The notes beneath the pieces are model-generated. The model was not told the origin of the DNA and made no database searches. It saw nothing but the letters and a program-made list of their open reading frames with translations. From Sporisorium sorghi (Eukaryota; Basidiomycota; Ustilaginomycetes; Ustilaginales; Ustilaginaceae): a stretch of DNA of 34,734 nt. Each line of letters begins with the position of its first letter. The stretch's first letter is position 1. The DNA lies in assembly GCA_023212695.1 (NCBI GenBank), contig JALCCG010000229.1:1-34734 (forward strand), in the 5' to 3' direction. This document shows, piece after piece, positions 19,820-29,143 of the stretch. A program made the position numbers and the translations under genes.

Positions 19820-20263
19820 TGTGGCTGTTATAGGTTGGTGTTGCGGCCTTGTAATGTTGTTTGCATCAGATTGTGGTTGTGTATCAGGTGTTCAATTGCA
19901 ATGGTTTGCTGAAGTTCATATAAAAGAGCGTTCGAAGGATTGATCAAGTGCTGCGAGGGGCAGGACGATGAGAGCGTAGTGGAGGATTTTTCGGCACCTT
20001 TTAATTTGTGCAGAGTGTGACGGTCCAACAATCACAAAAAAAAATAAAAATTAAAATAAAAAAATTAAAATTCGACGGCCGCACGGTTCAAAGACGAAAG
20101 TTGGAAGGAACGAACGACTCCACACGACCTTTTGCGGAACGAGCTTTCTCTCTTGTCACTCATCACCATCATCGACCTCGCTCGCTGTTACGACTGACGC
20201 GACTCGGTAGCGCTACCGTTCGCTGACAATCGACTTGGCTGCCCTTTGCCACGGATAGCCAAC
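19820..20263. other. Intergenic region, Nit2 3' end / Trs120 promoter
   Basis: 444 nt between two plus-strand genes. An A/T-only block (20033-20071, A-runs split by T) probably belongs to the 3' end of the upstream gene or separates the two transcription units. From about 20080 the sequence becomes CT-rich. There is no ATG between 19970 and 20263, as for the other leaders in the window. Confidence 0.5.
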
Positions 20264-23200
20264 ATGGCGACGCATCTACCTTGGCAGCAGCTGCAGCAGG
20301 GAGGCTACCATGCGGCACCGACACCTTCGCCCATAGGAGGACGAAGCTTCATCGACCATGCCAAGCTGCGAATTCTTCTGGCGCCCGTCGGCGGCATCTC
20401 GGAAGCGGACTTCGCGAAGTGGTGCGACTTCGTACGAACATTCGAAACGATTCGACTCGCCGACCTGCCCTCGAGCTGCGCTGCCCGACGCCGCGCTGCC
20501 AACACTTCCGTCGCTGGAGGCAGCGCCTCGTCGTCGTCTTCAGCATCTGCTGTACTACAGACAGGCGAAATCCATCTCTCGTTCGTTACCAGCTACGACC
20601 CGGATCACTCGTTTTTGGCGCCCTTCAACATGCATAGGCAGGTGCTTGGCGCACTCGGTCTAGCGACCTACTCGAACAATGCAGTCCTCAAGCACGAACT
20701 GGAAGCGAGCCCATCGGCGTTGAGAGAGCTGCATCCGGGAGCGCTCGTGCATCGCGTGTTTGCGTTTGATCCCGGGGCTAAGCGGCCAGAGACGGTGGAC
20801 CTCAGCTCGATCAAGGATGTGGTGGCGGCCAAGATTAGTGCTGCTCAGCGGTCGCCATCGCCGTTGGCAACAGAGGCCAGTGCGGGATACTCGATTTCGG
20901 AGTCAAATGGCGCGACAGATGATACAGCGTCAGTATCGCCTTCGCTCGAGCCACCGACGTCGCCGGACGCTTCTGGATTCTCGGCACATAAGGATGGAGG
21001 GCTCGTCATCTTCCCCGCAGTGCGCAAGGACGGTAAAGATGTACGCTTCTATCTCAAGACGTTGCTCGCCGATCTTGTCGCGAATATCTTGGATGGGCTA
21101 GATCACATTGTCACTGGGCTCGAGGGGGCTCCGCTAGAAACACCAAGAGAAACACTCGATGGCATCACAACAAACAGGCGTTCTTCGTCGTCAGCTACGT
21201 CAGCCGCTTCGACCGGCTCCTGGCTCAGCAAGACGAGCTCTGCGGCAACGGGAGCGGCGAGCAGGGCTTCCAGTCTGTTCACTGCTTTCAGCAGCGGCAC
21301 CGGCGGTGATCTGGGCACGGGTGGATCGACTCCGACATCGTCACGGCCGTCCAGTGCCATCGGTGGAGGATCGCAACCGTTCGACTTGAGCTCGCCGACT
21401 TCTGGTACGTCATCGCCCACCTCCGAAAGTACTACCAGAAGCAAGATCTTCGCAGCAAATGCCAACAAGAAGAGCGCCAAGCGCGTAACGAGCGCAGGAG
21501 GGACCGGTCCGACGGGCACGGGGCGGTTTGCCAAAGTGAAGGCCGATCTCTATCTCCTCTCCGGAAACCTGTGGGATGCGCTGGAAGCATACTCTAGTGC
21601 CCTCACTGCTTTAGGAAAGGAGCGTGCGCTAGCCGGCGGCCAAGATGCAGTCTGGTTTGCCAGCGCGCTCGAAGGCTTTTCCGTCGCGCGAGTGCTTGTC
21701 TCCCGCATGGGCGGCATAGTGCTTGAAAAGGCACCCTGCTTCGACCTGCCTTGGACCTCGGCCTCCGCCAAGGACAAAGATAAGGAAAAGGAAAAGGACA
21801 AGGACGGCATCGCCCGACCGTACGCCAAACAGAGCTGGGGCGAGATCGCCGAAGCCTACACAATTGCAGTCGTCATATACTCCAAGTGCCTCGCCCCACC
21901 CAGCGTGCTGCTCGAGACCGCCAGGTCGGTGGCCAACGATTCGCCGCGAGACTACACACATCCGCTGATCCATGCGAGCGCGTGCACGCAGTATGCGCGC
22001 TTCTTGCTGGCGGTCTGGGCGTCGGGCGGATGGAACGGCGAGTGCTTCGACCAGCTCGTGTACGGAGGTGTGCCGCCGGCGCTGGCCGAGGAGAAACCCA
22101 CCAACGCCATGTACCTGAGCTTCACAGCTTACACGGGCATTGCGAGGCACGACATTGCTGCGGCGGCGTCGTCGGCGCTCTCGCACTCGATTGTTGCGCT
22201 TAAACCGACGGATCAGATCACGCTGCTCAGCACGCTCACTGCGATCTTTGGATGCATCGGGTTTTCGAGGAGGGAGGCGCACCTACTGCGCCACCTCCAA
22301 TCGACCATCGTTGGCTTGCTCGTCAAGGCGAAACGCGTCCATGCACGCGCACCAACCACAGCGTCGTTGCCGATCCTGCAGCACCAGCAGTTTGGCAAGC
22401 AGACCGACGAGCTGCTGGGCAACATTGTGGCACAGACGACGTACGACTCGCTCGGGCGCGGACCGGAAGCGGTGCTGGTGCTGGCCATGCAGATCTGCGA
22501 GACGTACGGCATCCACGTTGAGGTGGATCCGCTGCGGAACATTCCAGCGTACCATATTTTGTCCAAGGCGACAGAGGGTCTGCGCAGCGCCTACGCTTCG
22601 CCTGCGCTGGGTGGGGCCGAGGAGTGGACGTCGTCCGAGCGTCCTGCTGCTGCTTCCGGCCGGTCCGGCGCGAATGGTGGAGTGGCACTGTTGACGCCGC
22701 TCGAATTGGCAAACGAAGTGCCGTTTGGCTGGAAGGAGCAGCAGATTGCGCTGCTCAAGGAGACGATTTCGATCGCCGAGCTGCTCTCGGACTACGTTGG
22801 TATGGCGTTTTTCGGTGCGATTCTGCTGCGTGATTTCCACCCCCTGCTCGACGCTCAAGATCAAAAGGATTTGGTGATGGGGATGCAGCGTGCTGTGCAA
22901 GCGGCTCGGTGGGCTGGAGCTCAGGATCTCGCCGTCAAGTACTGGGGTCCTCCCGAACCGCTGTGCAGCCTCGAGCTCCTCCCGCTGCCACCGGAGCGCA
23001 TGCCGTACGAACGCGACGCCAAACAGCTGCTAACAGATCCCAGCGCTACAACCGCGGCTGCGGCTGCAGACCAGGGTGTCGCCGGTCTGAACAATCCGTT
23101 CTTCTGGAACCCTTCTGGCGCATCAACGGCCGCGGGCAAAGCCAAGGCACTAGCGGTGCAGGGCGAGCCGATCCACGTCATGGCGACGCTGCAGAACCCG

Positions 23201-25285
23201 TTTGCGGTCGAGCTGCACATCGACACGGTGAAACTCGTCGGCGAAGGAGCCGGGTTTCTCGCGCAAGAAGCCGAGCGGGTCTCGATCCCACCGTGCTCGT
23301 TCCAGACCGTGCGGCTGTCTGGCGTTGCCGCAGAGACGGGACGCGTGACGATCAAGGGCGTGACGCTCGTCCTCGCCGGGGGGTGTACGGAGGAGCAGAC
23401 GTTCCTGCTGCCCGTTTACGACGAGGAGAACGCCAAGCAGCGACGCAAGCATGCAGCTGAGCAGGACGATCGCGCCACGCGGCTCAAAGTCACGGGTCTG
23501 GATGCGCGCAGTGCCGTGCTCAAGCAGAAAGCCGGAGCTGCTGCCGCAAATAGCGGCGCAGGAGGCGATACCAAGACCCCAGCTGGGAAGTGGCTCGAAG
23601 TGACGGTGGTCGCTGCACAGCCTCGCCTCGCCGCATACTGCCCCGACCTCGTACCCCTCGGCGGGCTCGACCTGCTCGAGGGCGAGTCCCAAACCATCCA
23701 CCTCGAGCTGCACAACCTCTCCTCTACGCTCGACGTCAACTACGTCAGCATTGCGTTCAGCGACGACGCAAGCGAGACCGCCAAGCGCGCGCTGACGGAG
23801 GCAGAGCTCATGCCGCAGGACGTGCACGAGATCGAGTGGGACCTGGTGCACCGCCCGGTGCTGTCGCGAGTGGGAAAGGGCCCGCCGTCCGTTGCGGTGC
23901 GCGTGGAGCCGGGCGCGTCGACGACGGTTCCGATTCGGGTGCGTAGCAAGATCGGGTGCAGCAGTGCGAGCGTCAGTGTCGAGTATGGGCACGTGGAGTG
24001 GGAGAAGGTCGGGGTGAAGTTCTGGGTGAGGCGGGTCGAGGTGCCGCTGCGGCTGAGCGTGCACCCGATGCTGGTGTGCAGCGCGCTCACGGTGGCGCCG
24101 CTGAAAGCGGCCGAGGCGGCGAGGCTGACTAGGGAGTGCTTGGCGTCGTCGGATACGGTGCCGGCTTCGCTCAGAACGTTTGCCGATAGTGTGGATGGAG
24201 GGGATGCTGCGATCGACGGTGCTGGGCTGTCGAGTCCCGGGGTTGCGCCTAGCAATGATAGTGCGGACGGAGCCGTTGTGGAAGTGGCAGCGGAGATGGA
24301 CGCGGAGCACGACGACTCGGAATACAGCCTGCTCAGCATCGACGTGTCCAACGTGCACGCGCACGACGTGCTGTTACGATTCGCGCTCAACACGGGCGGC
24401 GTGGTGCCTCTGCATCTGTACCGCCTCCTACGCGCGGGAACGAGTTCGCGCATCGTGCTGCCGCAGCCGCGGCTCGAGCTGGATCCCGCTACGGGCTTGC
24501 CTTTCGCGCCTCCTCTCGTCGCGAAGGGGGCGGAGGGTGTGGCTGGCTCGCGGGGTGGAGACTTGGGGCTGTTCCCGGCCATCCCGTCGATCCGGACGGA
24601 GAGCGCTGCGAGGCAGTTCATCGTGGCAAAGGTGCAGCTGGGCAAGCAGGAGGACAAGCAGGTGCGGCGCAACTTTTGGTACCGCCAAGCGCTGTTCAGC
24701 CGGTTGAGTGGGCGGTGGAGGACGCTGCCTGCCGTGCACAGCATGTACGGTCAGCTGGACGATGTGGAGCAAGACGTGCGGTACGGCGAGGCGCCGCTAC
24801 GCGGCCTCGTGTCCGGCGGCGGCCTCGGGCTCGACGAAGCATCACTGTCACACCTGCAGAAAGACCCGGTCAAGATCTCGCTCGAGATCGACGACACCGT
24901 AAGAGCAGAAACGTTCGTCAGCGTCACAGCGACCGTCACGAACCGGCTGCCGCGGCCCATCAACCCGCTCGTCCGCCTCGTCCCCACCACACCAGCGGGC
25001 GGGCACGACCCAGCGCTGACCGACTCGGTGATTGTGGCGGATGGCTCGTTCAGCGCTCGCGGGTGTAGGGATGTGTCGTCGATGGTGGGGCGCGGCGGGG
25101 AGAGAACGCTCCAGTGGAACGTGGCGTTCTTGTCGCCGGGCAGGTACGGGTTCTTGGTGGTCGTGGAGGAGGCGAGCCAGGTGGAGGTGGGGACGGACAG
25201 GTTGAGCTTTGTCTCTGCGCTGCAGTGTGTGAGCGTCTTGCCCGCGGTGTGGGAATGGAAGGTCGGTACTGCGTGTTTGGAGTGA
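20264..25285 (+). CDS. TRS120: TRAPP II complex subunit Trs120 (TRAPPC9)
   Basis: 1673 aa without introns. Trs120 is a large subunit specific to TRAPP II, the exchange factor complex for Ypt31/Rab11 at the late Golgi. Residues about 15-200 match the family N terminus (AKLRILLAPVG, IHLSFVTSYDPDHSFLAPFNMHRQVLG). After a Ser-rich spacer, about 245-290 (GLVIFPAVRKDGK, FYLKTLLADLVANILDGLD), a second Ser/Thr-rich insert (300-400) and a helical TPR-like block begin (about 421-455, KADLYLLSGNLWDALEAYSSAL). A charged K/D/E insert sits at about 501-514. Residues about 960-1673 are beta-sandwich domains (NPFAVELHIDTVKLV, HNLSSTLDVNYVSIAFSDDA). Start: first ATG; six more codons upstream lead only to a TTG. 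It is longer than yeast Trs120 because of the low-complexity inserts. Confidence 0.9.
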   Translation: MATHLPWQQLQQGGYHAAPTPSPIGGRSFIDHAKLRILLAPVGGISEADFAKWCDFVRTFETIRLADLPSSCAARRRAANTSVAGGSASSSSSASAVLQTGEIHLSFVTSYDPDHSFLAPFNMHRQVLGALGLATYSNNAVLKHELEASPSALRELHPGALVHRVFAFDPGAKRPETVDLSSIKDVVAAKISAAQRSPSPLATEASAGYSISESNGATDDTASVSPSLEPPTSPDASGFSAHKDGGLVIFPAVRKDGKDVRFYLKTLLADLVANILDGLDHIVTGLEGAPLETPRETLDGITTNRRSSSSATSAASTGSWLSKTSSAATGAASRASSLFTAFSSGTGGDLGTGGSTPTSSRPSSAIGGGSQPFDLSSPTSGTSSPTSESTTRSKIFAANANKKSAKRVTSAGGTGPTGTGRFAKVKADLYLLSGNLWDALEAYSSALTALGKERALAGGQDAVWFASALEGFSVARVLVSRMGGIVLEKAPCFDLPWTSASAKDKDKEKEKDKDGIARPYAKQSWGEIAEAYTIAVVIYSKCLAPPSVLLETARSVANDSPRDYTHPLIHASACTQYARFLLAVWASGGWNGECFDQLVYGGVPPALAEEKPTNAMYLSFTAYTGIARHDIAAAASSALSHSIVALKPTDQITLLSTLTAIFGCIGFSRREAHLLRHLQSTIVGLLVKAKRVHARAPTTASLPILQHQQFGKQTDELLGNIVAQTTYDSLGRGPEAVLVLAMQICETYGIHVEVDPLRNIPAYHILSKATEGLRSAYASPALGGAEEWTSSERPAAASGRSGANGGVALLTPLELANEVPFGWKEQQIALLKETISIAELLSDYVGMAFFGAILLRDFHPLLDAQDQKDLVMGMQRAVQAARWAGAQDLAVKYWGPPEPLCSLELLPLPPERMPYERDAKQLLTDPSATTAAAAADQGVAGLNNPFFWNPSGASTAAGKAKALAVQGEPIHVMATLQNPFAVELHIDTVKLVGEGAGFLAQEAERVSIPPCSFQTVRLSGVAAETGRVTIKGVTLVLAGGCTEEQTFLLPVYDEENAKQRRKHAAEQDDRATRLKVTGLDARSAVLKQKAGAAAANSGAGGDTKTPAGKWLEVTVVAAQPRLAAYCPDLVPLGGLDLLEGESQTIHLELHNLSSTLDVNYVSIAFSDDASETAKRALTEAELMPQDVHEIEWDLVHRPVLSRVGKGPPSVAVRVEPGASTTVPIRVRSKIGCSSASVSVEYGHVEWEKVGVKFWVRRVEVPLRLSVHPMLVCSALTVAPLKAAEAARLTRECLASSDTVPASLRTFADSVDGGDAAIDGAGLSSPGVAPSNDSADGAVVEVAAEMDAEHDDSEYSLLSIDVSNVHAHDVLLRFALNTGGVVPLHLYRLLRAGTSSRIVLPQPRLELDPATGLPFAPPLVAKGAEGVAGSRGGDLGLFPAIPSIRTESAARQFIVAKVQLGKQEDKQVRRNFWYRQALFSRLSGRWRTLPAVHSMYGQLDDVEQDVRYGEAPLRGLVSGGGLGLDEASLSHLQKDPVKISLEIDDTVRAETFVSVTATVTNRLPRPINPLVRLVPTTPAGGHDPALTDSVIVADGSFSARGCRDVSSMVGRGGERTLQWNVAFLSPGRYGFLVVVEEASQVEVGTDRLSFVSALQCVSVLPAVWEWKVGTACLE

Positions 25286-25474
25286 ATGTGCTCAAACGAG
25301 GGTGTCGATGGTGTCGATGGTGTCGACGCTTGTGTGTTCGAGACGAGCGATAATTCAGCTGGGTTGACGATGTGCATTGTGTGGGCCAAGTCAATGTTCG
25401 ACAGATTCGATCAGTTGGATGAAGCTACTCTCGAACGATCTGTAGCACCTCGTGTCGCACACCAATGAGCAGCC

Positions 25475-26176
25475 TTGCACACATCGACGGGAGCATTGAA
25501 CCACACAGGCACTGGCAAGCGCCGCCGCAACCGTGGAGGAGCTAGAGAGGAGGAGGAGGTGGTGGTGGTGGTGGTGGCGGCGGACTCCCGTCCAGCCCAA
25601 CGAGCGCGTCGCACTGCTGGTTCGCATGACCAAGCTGCAGCTGCTGCCCCCGCCAGGAGCCCCTCTGCCGACGCTCCAGCTTCAGACGATTTGTTCGACG
25701 GCATCCTTGCTCAGCTGGTGACGCCTCTCGATGTCGCTGCTCCCTATGTTGAGCACGCTGCTCTTTTGAGGCGCAACGTCGATGTTGTGATTCGCGTGCT
25801 TGATGGCATGCGCGAGCAGCTGCGTCGTACTCTCGCTGCGTCCATCCTGGCTGGGCACACTGTTGACCAGGGTGACGAACTCCGTCACGAGGCTATTGTG
25901 GAGGGTGCGCTGTTTGGCTTGCGAGAGATCGGCGACACCTGGCAGCCTGATGGCCCTGCAGTGGAGCCAGACTCTGAAGACTCGGCTGCTGCCTCTTCTG
26001 ATCCTGAAGTGGAGCCTCGACCCGCAGACCGCACTGCCGCTTTTGTGCGAGAGCAGGCGACGATGGACGACACAGACAACGACGATCCTGACACCCAGAG
26101 TCCTCGTCCTGGTGCCCGTCCTGGTGCCCGTCCTGGCACCCGCTCTCATACCCGTGCTCTCGCCCGTGGTCTCTGA
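25475..26176 (+). CDS. Unrecognised open frame, possibly a decayed gene or internal exon
   Basis: An open frame of 233 codons with no ATG before codon 112 (25808), so a start is missing or lies in another exon. The middle (about 70-150) looks like a genuine helical protein (LFDGILAQLV, AAPYVEHAALLRRNVDVVIRVLDGM). The end is acidic, then repeats PGAR three times. Third codon positions carry many T as well as C and G, unlike the C/G-rich genes on either side. I do not recognise the protein. The frame stops at 26176, and coding-like sequence continues in other frames further right, as in a gene with unidentified introns or frameshifts. Chance is not excluded. Confidence 0.25.
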   Translation: MHTSTGALNHTGTGKRRRNRGGAREEEEVVVVVVAADSRPAQRARRTAGSHDQAAAAAPARSPSADAPASDDLFDGILAQLVTPLDVAAPYVEHAALLRRNVDVVIRVLDGMREQLRRTLAASILAGHTVDQGDELRHEAIVEGALFGLREIGDTWQPDGPAVEPDSEDSAAASSDPEVEPRPADRTAAFVREQATMDDTDNDDPDTQSPRPGARPGARPGTRSHTRALARGL

Positions 26177-26307
26177 CTCCTCGAGCATGAGCAGTTATGG
26201 CTCTCGTCGTGGCTCTGTTCGCATTCCTCACTTGTCGTGTTGGGGCCAGGGAGTAGCCCTGGTCCTCGTGCTGATGAATCAATGTGCTGTATTCCTTCGG
26301 TGTGTGA

Positions 26308-26736
26308 ATGTCTGGGTGTGTACAAGCTCAAGCAGCTCGCCAGGCCATAAGCAAGTGTGCACTGGGCCAGGCCATCGATCAAATGGTCTACGGCTCTCGC
26401 GGCACGTCCGCGGCGCTCGTGGCGTTCGTGGACACTTCTCAACCCACTCCTCCCCAGCCCTGGCCGCAGCAGCCTCGTGCTGATGGCGCTTTTTATGGCA
26501 ATCTGCCTTTCAGAGTGTCCCGTGCCGTGAACTCTGCGCCTGTCATCACCATCCACTCTCGCAAGGATGGTGTGACTTTCTTCACAGCCTTTCGAGACAC
26601 ATGGAAATTCGCCCTTGTGTGCGCCGGCGACGCCCTTCTTAACGGACAAATGGCGGGTCACCCAGCCAAATGTTGTGATGGTCCCAGCCAGTATGATGGG
26701 TGTCAAGGTGACCCCCTTCTTGGATTTGGCCTATAA
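26308..26736 (+). CDS. Unrecognised 142-codon open frame in odd region
   Basis: Starts with ATG and reads 142 codons. Residues about 15-110 look like a real protein by composition and third-base use (QAIDQMVYGSRGTSAALVAF, PFRVSRAV, VITIHSRKDGVTFFTAFRDT). The piece FALVCAGDA (26608-26634) occurs again on the opposite strand at 26852-26826. After it the coding-like signal moves to the next frame (26615-26863), where TPF(L/I) recurs three times. No known domain. It may be an exon, or a remnant of a mobile element. Confidence 0.25.
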   Translation: MSGCVQAQAARQAISKCALGQAIDQMVYGSRGTSAALVAFVDTSQPTPPQPWPQQPRADGAFYGNLPFRVSRAVNSAPVITIHSRKDGVTFFTAFRDTWKFALVCAGDALLNGQMAGHPAKCCDGPSQYDGCQGDPLLGFGL

Positions 26737-26853
26737 CGAGCTGCCAATGACGCCCTTTATTGATGCACAGCTCTTTGAATGGTGTCAGGCGACGCACAAT
26801 CAACACGCGAGTTGTGTGCCATTCGTGCGTCGCCGGCACACACGAGGGCAAAT
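26607..26853. repeat. Inverted repeat encoding FALVCAGDA on both strands
   Basis: 27-nt arms at 26607-26633 and, inverted, 26827-26853, matching at 24 of 27 positions. All three differences are C/T transitions at third codon positions and leave the peptide FALVCAGDA unchanged. The arms are 193 nt apart. A smaller inverted repeat, GGCGACGCAC at 26788-26797 with its complement at 26825-26834, overlaps the right arm. Confidence 0.75.
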
Positions 26854-26898
26854 GTCGATGTGAGAGGTGTAAGTCTAAGTGTACAAGGCTCGATGTTC

Positions 26899-28509
26899 TC
26901 ATACCAGATGCGGCTTCGACGACGCTGCGGGCAAGTCCTCGGCCACCTCCCCCGCATCCTCCTTCACTCCCTTACCACCCGCAAAGTACTCCCTCACCCC
27001 CTCCCACCACCCACGCACATTCTCCGGCGTCGGCACCCACCCATGCCCCACAAGCGCCATCCCGGCCTCAAACGCGATCAGCCCAATGATAATCAGCTCC
27101 ATGCGATGCGTCGACTTCTCCGTCAGCAGCGCCCTCACGACCCCCAGCAGGTTCTCGCAATGGTCCAGCTTCTCGTTGAGCGTCTCGAACCGCTGCCCTA
27201 TATCCAGATTGAGGCAGATGGAGCGGTAGTGGTCCTCCATCTTGGCGTTTTCCCAGTACACCTCGGGTTCGTCGTAGAAGTTGTCGCGGTCGAGGTTGGC
27301 GAGCTGGCGGAGGCGGAGGAGGGTGCCGGTGTGTTTGATGGTTGCGGTGCGGGAGAGGGGTACGGAGCCGGAGGACTCGAGTTGGGTCGGGATGGCCGAG
27401 ACGGTGGCGAGGAAGCGCGAGAGCGCGGATTCTTGCACCGACAGGCGCGCGGAACGGGCGAGGCCTTGGCTGAAGGCCAGCCGGGCCAGTGTGGGCGTCC
27501 ATTCTGTGCCGAAGGGGGTGTAGGGCGTCGATGTCGCAGCCGCAGAGGAGGAGGCAGACGTGCTACCCGCGGTTGCACTTGAGGATTCTGCGACCGCATC
27601 GTATTCCTCTACAGCAACGTTTTCGGAGCCGCTCTCGTCCGCAGCGGTCTCAGCCTCGGCATCGAACGACTTGGGCGGCTGCCCGATCACAATGATATCG
27701 CCCTGCACGCGCGTCGGCTGCGAAGACGCATACAGATAGTCCATTGCCTCGTCGCCGATCTGCGGATACCTCCCGACCTCGACCTGAAATTTAAGGTCTC
27801 TGCCCTGGATCACGTTCCTCAAAAACCGCTGGCTCTGCTCCTCGTCCATCCCCCACGTGACGTACGATCCAGAGCGGAAGATGAACACTTCGCCCCTGCT
27901 CCCTGTCGCGCTCGACGCTGTTGCTGCCGCAGACGATGACGCCGAAGACGAAGGTACGGGCCAATGCGGGATGTGAATCACCTCGTTATCCTCGAAAATC
28001 TGGTAGTTGTGCGGCAGCCTCCCGGACCGAATCAGCTCGGCAAACGAGTACGAATACGCCGTGGCCCACGCCAAGACCTCGCCCGTCGTCGGCTCCGGCA
28101 GCGTCTGTCGCAACGCTTTCGACGCCTGTGCCTTGGCACGCGCTGAAGACGACGTCTTGGTGGGCGCAACGACGTTCTTCTTGCCACTGCGCGACATGGC
28201 GTGCACCAGCTGAGGGGGCAGGTTGAGCGTGATCGATCCAGCGCCGTTGTTGCCCTTGTGCGGCGGGTTGTACGAGATCTGCACTGGTTTGGAGGCTGGT
28301 GGTGATGTGGACGGGCGTGAGGTGGAGGGTGAGGCGGTGCGGTCGGAGGTGGTTGGTGAGGGTCTTGGGGTGTCGTCGCTGCGGTGGGAGGGTGGTGTAG
28401 ATGAGATGGATCGAGTGGCTAATGGTGCAGCTGATAGAGAGCGCGCTGATAGGCGAGGCTGAGTCGCTGCCTTCGCCGCCTTTACCGCTGAAGTGGCTGA
28501 TCGCAGCAT
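26899..28509 (-). CDS. Mitochondrial RMND1/Mrx10-type protein (DUF155 family)
   Basis: 536 aa without introns. The first 40 or so residues are rich in Arg, Ser and Ala with no acid, a typical mitochondrial import sequence, which points to the Mrx10/RMND1 branch rather than the cytosolic Rmd1 branch. Family blocks: TGEVLAWATAYSYSF (about 142-156), GEVFIFRSGSYVTWGM (about 203-218), a Ser/Ala-rich insert, then EVYWENAKMEDHYRSICLNL and RFETLNEKLDHCENLL (about 410-450). A C-terminal membrane helix begins at residue 470 (MELIIIGLIAFEAGMAL). Human RMND1 and yeast Mrx10 sit in the inner membrane near mitochondrial ribosomes and support translation. The ATG at 28509 is the only start placed before the import sequence. 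The 3' end abuts the odd region on the left. Confidence 0.85.
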   Translation of the reverse strand: MLRSATSAVKAAKAATQPRLSARSLSAAPLATRSISSTPPSHRSDDTPRPSPTTSDRTASPSTSRPSTSPPASKPVQISYNPPHKGNNGAGSITLNLPPQLVHAMSRSGKKNVVAPTKTSSSARAKAQASKALRQTLPEPTTGEVLAWATAYSYSFAELIRSGRLPHNYQIFEDNEVIHIPHWPVPSSSASSSAAATASSATGSRGEVFIFRSGSYVTWGMDEEQSQRFLRNVIQGRDLKFQVEVGRYPQIGDEAMDYLYASSQPTRVQGDIIVIGQPPKSFDAEAETAADESGSENVAVEEYDAVAESSSATAGSTSASSSAAATSTPYTPFGTEWTPTLARLAFSQGLARSARLSVQESALSRFLATVSAIPTQLESSGSVPLSRTATIKHTGTLLRLRQLANLDRDNFYDEPEVYWENAKMEDHYRSICLNLDIGQRFETLNEKLDHCENLLGVVRALLTEKSTHRMELIIIGLIAFEAGMALVGHGWVPTPENVRGWWEGVREYFAGGKGVKEDAGEVAEDLPAASSKPHLV

Positions 28510-28666
28510 CCTGACTTCTTGGTCGCTGTGCGTGTGCCTTCAAGAGGGTGATCGAGGAGCTTCGTTGCGCTGTGATGGTGGCTGAAGCGTGAGAAGAAAC
28601 GAGCTGAGCCAGCCAAGATAGCGTCGGACCCACCGAAGACTGTCACTAAGTTACCGGCTTTCGACT

Positions 28667-28697
<31 letters not shown>

Positions 28698-29143
28698 GTC
28701 AAACGGCTCATCCCGATGTGTCTTCGCTGCTTCCGAAGTGGAGGATTTTCTTTTCTTTTATTTTATTTTATTTTATTTTATTTTTTCAAGCTCAGCCCCG
28801 ATCGCGAATCGCGCCCTCACCGGATCGCACAGCCCGACGCAGGGACCGAGGGCAGGCAAGCCAGCTCTAGAAGCCGCTTCGTGTGAGCGTGTGTCGCGGT
28901 GTTGGTGTGGAGAGCTCGGATCGAAAAGTGTCAGCACACTCGACGAGTTGTTTCTCTTCTTCTCGCAACTTTTACCTCTTGACTCTGCAGGCACATCCGA
29001 CAAGCTCAACCTTGAAAGCAACACTGTCGAGCTGATCGCGACTTCCGACGCAGGACCATGTCTGTATAGATCGAGAGCGAGAGATCGACGATACATCAAG
29101 ACGAGACGACAGCTTAGGCAAACCAAGCGAGCGCCTTTCGAAC
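28510..29143. promoter_or_regulatory. Divergent promoter region, Mrx10-like / Akr1-like
   Basis: 634 nt between two divergent starts. It contains a T-run broken by one C (28666-28697) and five TTTTA units (28756-28780), both likely nucleosome-poor and typical of promoters. The right part is the probable leader of the Akr1-like gene, with a single upstream ATG listed separately. No gene is supported here. Confidence 0.6.
29058..29069 (+). promoter_or_regulatory. Minimal upstream ORF before the Akr1-like gene
   Basis: ATG TCT GTA TAG, encoding Met-Ser-Val-stop, with A at -3. It is the only ATG on the plus strand between 28718 and the main start at 29144, and it ends 74 nt before that start. 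If it lies within the mRNA it would be met by scanning ribosomes first. The transcript start is unknown, so its use is inferred. Confidence 0.4.
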
